Part shown: piece by piece, positions 54,801 through 60,800 of the stretch
Position numbering within the stretch: position 1 is the stretch's first letter
Layout: each line of letters starts with the position of its first letter
From: Mactra quadrangularis
Lineage: Eukaryota; Mollusca; Bivalvia; Venerida; Mactridae
DNA length: 64,000 nt
NCBI GenBank assembly: GCA_025267735.1
Contig: CM046304.1
Span: 1,240,001 to 1,304,000 of the forward strand
Direction: 5' to 3'
Made by a program: the position numbers and the translations under genes
The notes under the pieces: generated by a model
Told to the model about the DNA's origin: nothing
Seen by the model: only the letters and a program-made list of their open reading frames with translations
Databases searched by the model: none

Positions 54801-57800
54801 CTTCATCCATTTTTTCATCATGTGCCCTCAATTGCATCCTTTTGATTGGCTTAAGGCAACCGGTGTCGACACAAAAATGCTCAAATCTTGATAATTGTTA
54901 GTATCGCCACCTAGGTGGCGATAAAAATCATTTATTTTGCTTCACATAGTAATCAGGGTATATACAGACTAAAATGCGGGTCGGACGATTGCTACCTCCA
55001 AAAGACGAAGATTTTTCAAGCGTGTCACGGACAACCTGTTACTCGTCTATCAGCGCGTCAAAGCTGACAAAAAGTATGCCAAAAGCGCAAAAATGCGCTC
55101 TGGAGAAAATACTGCTATAAGTAACTGTAGTAGATCATATGACCAAATACCATGAAACTGTACAGTGGGCAGAGCCATAACACCTGCAAAGACAACAGAT
55201 ATTGAACCAGAATAGACGAACGTCCAGTCATTCTAAACCTAAACAATAGTATCTATGTCAGAGTATGTGAGTTAATCCATGATTTTAGAAGTACAAGATA
55301 AACTAAATCTATGTAAATATATATTTATACTCAGATACAATACAATAAGTATATGGAATTAATGAGTAGTACTGTAACTAAGATGTATGAGTCTTGACAT
55401 TGTAAGAATTAGACATAGGCGGATCCAGGGGGTCAGGGGGGTCCGGACCCCCCCCCAAATTTTGAAATTGTAACTGTCCATTAGAGTATTTTTTGCCTGT
55501 ATGTCATTTTTAAGTGGCATGAAGCAATTTTTTCTCTGTGTTTATTATTAATATCTTGTATTTTTTCTGCAAAACGTGTATAATGTGGTTGTGGTTCGAG
55601 GTTCGGACCCCCCTAGAAAAGTTCGGACCCCCTAGAAAAGTTCGGACCCCCCCTAGGAAAGGTTGTACCCCCCCCCCCCCTAGAAAAGTTTGGACCCCCC
55701 CTATCAAAAAATCCTGGATCCGCCCCCAAATAGAATTCAAAGATTAGTGAGTAAATCTATGGATTGACTCTATCAAGGAATCTTTTATTCCCAGTTGTAC
55801 GACTGACAGTTCAACCTAACAATGTGACCAGAGCATGGATAAAGTAGGCCTTATAATTAATACCAAATCTGACAAAGATAATTACAAGAATTTGAATCAT
55901 GCAGCTGAAGACTTGAGCAGAGAGTTAATAAGTATGGCCACAACAAGTTGATTTAATGTTCTATGGATTCGCTCCAACCTTAAAATTTTAAAAATATTTT
56001 TATTTCAGCTACATTGGGTGACTGAATTAGGATTTTTTTTTTAATTTCACTTAATTCCTCACCCCATTTTTTTTTTCAGAAAAAATCTGTAGAACACATG
56101 ATCAACTTGTTGTGGCCTATACATCTTTAAAACATTTGCAGTCAAGCTCCGCAAGGACCTGTCATAATTCTTGCGTACCCGTACGGACTGTTACATTTTT
56201 ACCAGGGTCCGTGAGATGAGCCCAGGATACAAGTATCAGTTTCAAAGTCAAATTGTGGACAAAATTGTGGCCAAGTATGGATTAAACTTGCATATCTTCC
56301 AGCTCCATTCCAGTGTATTGTTTCATGCAATGTGGGTACCGTCACCTTAATACACAAGGCTTCCCAAGGCCTACGGCTGTCTGCATGTATGGGTCCGCAA
56401 CAAGCCATAATTTTATGAGACTGACGCATTAGGCCTTCCTGTCAAGAAATCTTCACTCTAACAAAAATGTCACATTCTACAGGATACGTGGACAATAAAA
56501 CCTCGGAAAGGAAGAGACATAAAATACATGATAAAAATGAAGTGCACGCTAAACCGCGGTAAGTCTTAATATACCTTCAAAACCATTTAATTCAATATAA
56601 CACCAAAAACTTAACCAGGCTTATCTACTTATATAGCAAATACAATAAACTGGGCGGATTTAATACAGACCAACATGAGCAAATAAAACAGAGAATTAAA
56701 TATGGAAGAAAAAATGTTAAAAATGTTTTAAAAATTGTAAAACTACTATAATAGCTAATAAGTTTAAAATTATCATAATTGGCTTAATTTTCATATCCTA
56801 CTTTAAATATGTGAAAATATTTGTATAGATTTATATCATTGACCTGAGTATCTTAAATACAAGTTAAACGTAGGAGTAATTTAAATACACAGTCAATGCC
56901 CTAAATTTTCTCCATTTTATTAGCTCGGCTTATAACGTTGTAGGGTAAAAATCAAAAAGGACAAAAAATGTCTTTGTTTGGGCCACGTTTCAACTGCAGC
57001 GTGTTCAGTAATGACTGTTAGGTAACGTTACAGGTATGAGAAAACTCAACCCGAAGACAACTCAACCCGTGGATAACTCAACAAGTTGTGACAACTCAAC
57101 ATTTTAGTTGGGTTATCCACGGGTTGAGTTGTCTTCGTGTTGAATTGTTCCGACCCTAATGTTACGGAACTTTCAGGGTAATTGAACAGGCTACTGATCT
57201 TAACCAGGCTTAAAGGGTATATCCTAAGAAATGCCCGAAATTCTCCAATTTGAAATAATAATGTTATGAACAATTGTATTCCTAAGCAACTTAGAAAATG
57301 GAATTTGTCGAACAATAATAAAGTTTAACAGAAACAAATCAATTACATTCGCAAGTACACTCGCCATTCACTTCAGTGAGCAAAAAAAATCAATATATGA
57401 GTGTAAACCATAATTTAAGTCATTTTATGGCAGCCAGCGCACCTAACCAAGCTTTCCTGGACCCTTGGCAAAAACCAGTACTCAGCTTCACTTTCACCAA
57501 GCCAGCAATGTTTCCATATAAGGGTACCTTACCAAAAGAGAAAAATTGACATTATTGTCAAATTTTATGGGAGAGTAAAAGCCCTGCATGGGTTGGGATT
57601 CGAACCCATATCCTATTCAAGAAAAAAATTCAAATTTCTGGAGCACTTACAACTGTTCTACAGATATTGGTTCCATCTTTTCTAAAATAAAGGCATGAAA
57701 ATTAATTTACAATCATACTCACACACCTTCTTGATTTTAATACCAGTCTATCTATAAGAGTTATGTTCAAGTATTTCAAGTATACTTTACAAGGGCCCTA

Positions 57801-60800
57801 GTATCAGTAATAGCAATATTAACTATCAATTTTAAACTGGTAAACATAGATTACTGACCATATATCATAATATCCTTATATTATCAGACAATTAAGATGG
57901 CAAGGAATGCAAGGACACATCATAAAACATGGGAGGGAATTAACAAGAAAATCCAGAGATTTAGTCTTTCCAGGAGGAGTGAGTAGGCTGACTGACCACC
58001 ATGATATAACCTATATAATGTGTTGCTGTAACTTTAAACACAACAACAAAATATGAGAGAATTCAGAAATTACCCCCTCACACTTTTCTAAATGAATACA
58101 ATGGCCAGCTAACCTGATCTAGCTCTCATGAAACTTTGTTTAAAACCTATGCCATTCTACCACATGGCATTTTTATGCAGCTGCGGCAGTGGCATAGTGG
58201 TTAGCATATCTGACTTTGAATCAGGAGATCACAGGTTCGAGCCCGGTTGCGGTAGGTAATACCCTATACATGAGTTGTCGGCCTCATGGTAGGGTAAGTT
58301 AGTACTGGTGATAGAAAGTGTCCAGGAAACCTATTGTAGGAAGAGCTGGCCATCGTATATATAACCTAAACATGTGTTGAATACGATGTTAAAACAAGTA
58401 AATCTGCGAGCTAATGCTCACTAGTGATACCCCCGCAAAAATCTAAAAATATGCGACAAACAGGAAGTAGATGAGCAAGGAGCATGAAATCGCTTTACAC
58501 CACATGGGACTATGGGATGAAGCAATATGCAAAGTATTAGGCTGCTGCATGTTATAGTTGCTGAGAAAACTGCGACGTAAATTTTGTAACGGACGGACGG
58601 ACGGACAAGGGTAAAACAGTATACCCCCCTATTCTTCGAAGCGGGGGGTATAAAAAGCATTTTTATGACAGCTTGTACAAGATCTTAACTATTATAAAGT
58701 ACATGAAGTGTATACATTGGTGACTGTAATAAAACAAGGGCAACAACTGTAGCTGACAGATTAAATTAAGTTAGGACAGATTTAGTGCTTCATAAAACAA
58801 TAAAAATTGTAGTTAGTATTTTGTATCGATAATCAAAAACATTGGGATTATAAAATTTAATTGCATACATAAATTTGGTAATTGATTTTAAGTTAGTACC
58901 CCACATGATAGAAAAATTTAAGAAGTAATTATTGGTCAATTGTGTTTATACTTGCCATTGAAGCACACATTAACCCTGCTGATTACCAAATGGGGATTAC
59001 CAAATGAAAATAGAGTAACTAAATCAGAAGGGTAAATGTGTGCACCACTGACAGTGTGATTAAAGTTAAAGTACGGTTCAAAGTCTGCTTCCATATATAT
59101 ATACATGTTCAGCCGACTTTACAATCTTGTACAATAACTCCTGATCACTGAAATCCCTCACAGTACCCATTTACACCTGGGTGGAGTGGAACAATTGTAG
59201 GTTAATTTCTTGCTCAAGGAAATTAGCAGTGCACCTAGTGGGGATCGAACCCAGGACCTCTCAGTTCCTAAGCGCACGTCCTACCAATGGACCACTGCTC
59301 CTATAAGCTTTTCAATTTCAGTTTATGTGTTTTTGTGAATAGGTACCTTGAACTATCAAACTTGAGTTGACGCTTAACAAAATTTCAATTTTGCATGGCC
59401 TTATGTAAGTTCTGTCAAATAAGAGTTGTGAGAAACTGGTTATGTGAGCAGTGCCCTGAATATATAAATAAAATCAAGTAATCTAGCAAATAAAAAAAAG
59501 ACAGTGACTTTGGGCAGTGACAAATTGCCTCCTGTTCTGGTATGCATTAAACATGAAAAACCAATAGACGTACAATTGTATTGACCATAAGTGACAAATG
59601 ATGGTCAGGTGATAGACATCAATTAAAAACCTACAAAAATGTCTGATTTAATTAACGTAAAAACCAACAAAAAATGTGACGGGTAATTAATGACCGTGAT
59701 AATCACCATGTCGTTGTATGACTCAAGATTGTCTACAGGTCGTCAACGTAAACATTGTGTATACAAACATTGCCGGTTTCATTACACACTTATGTTTAGG
59801 GGTGATTTATTTTTTACAAATTTATAGTTTAGTTAGTTTACGCATATTTCATAAACATATCATTATATAAAATCTATGACATGCATTAACACTTTTTAAA
59901 ATAAGAGTTAATATCAAAGTGGAATGATTAAATCATTAAAATGCTGTTCATGCATTAGCGTATTTACCTATTTAGAGGGCAAATCCATTGTTTAAAGTAC
60001 AAAAACATGCATGACCTAGAATACGACCTGTAGTGTGATAATTAACCATACCCAATAATATTTTGTTGATTATTATTGGTGAATTATGAGTAATTATAAA
60101 ATAATGTATGATATTATTAATGGTGTTGTAGCCCCCAGGTGATTTAGTATGGTGTTATGTACGAGTTATGATGAACTGCTTGATCATGGTCAGAAAAGAG
60201 CATACTTGCGGTGAACATGTCACCGTTCGTATACACTTTTGGCAGAAAAGAGGCAGGACCCTTTTTTCAAGGTCTAATAGGGTTGAAAATGAAATGGAGG
60301 GACTCTTTCTTCATTTTCAATACTTCAGATAACGTCCACCAACTAAGTAACATTTTAAAAGGAATATTACTGTCTTCCAACTTAAAATTTCAATGATTGA
60401 AGCAATATATTCCACTGTCAGAGATTTCTCACATTTGGAACTCCTCGGCCATTTGCTACGAATAACCTCGGACATATTCAGACCCCATTTTGGAACTACC
60501 TTTTTGTCACAACGGTGTTGAAGTAAACAAATTTACGATTGTTTTGGCGATGAATGATGTTTCGTCCACAAATTTGAAATAACACAGTTTAGTAACAATA
60601 GTTAGTTAAATATATAACATAAAAAATATGTTTTGACAAAGTTCTGTGTGTATACTACAAGAACTATTTTACATAACTGTTATATGCTACACCTGTGATT
60701 TGCCTCGCATAGGTAGTAAAAACCCAAGCCGCCAAGGTAGACCCCCCACGAATCCTTCCGAGATTATTCACTCATGAAAGGTTGAGGTGCTCCAAATGAG

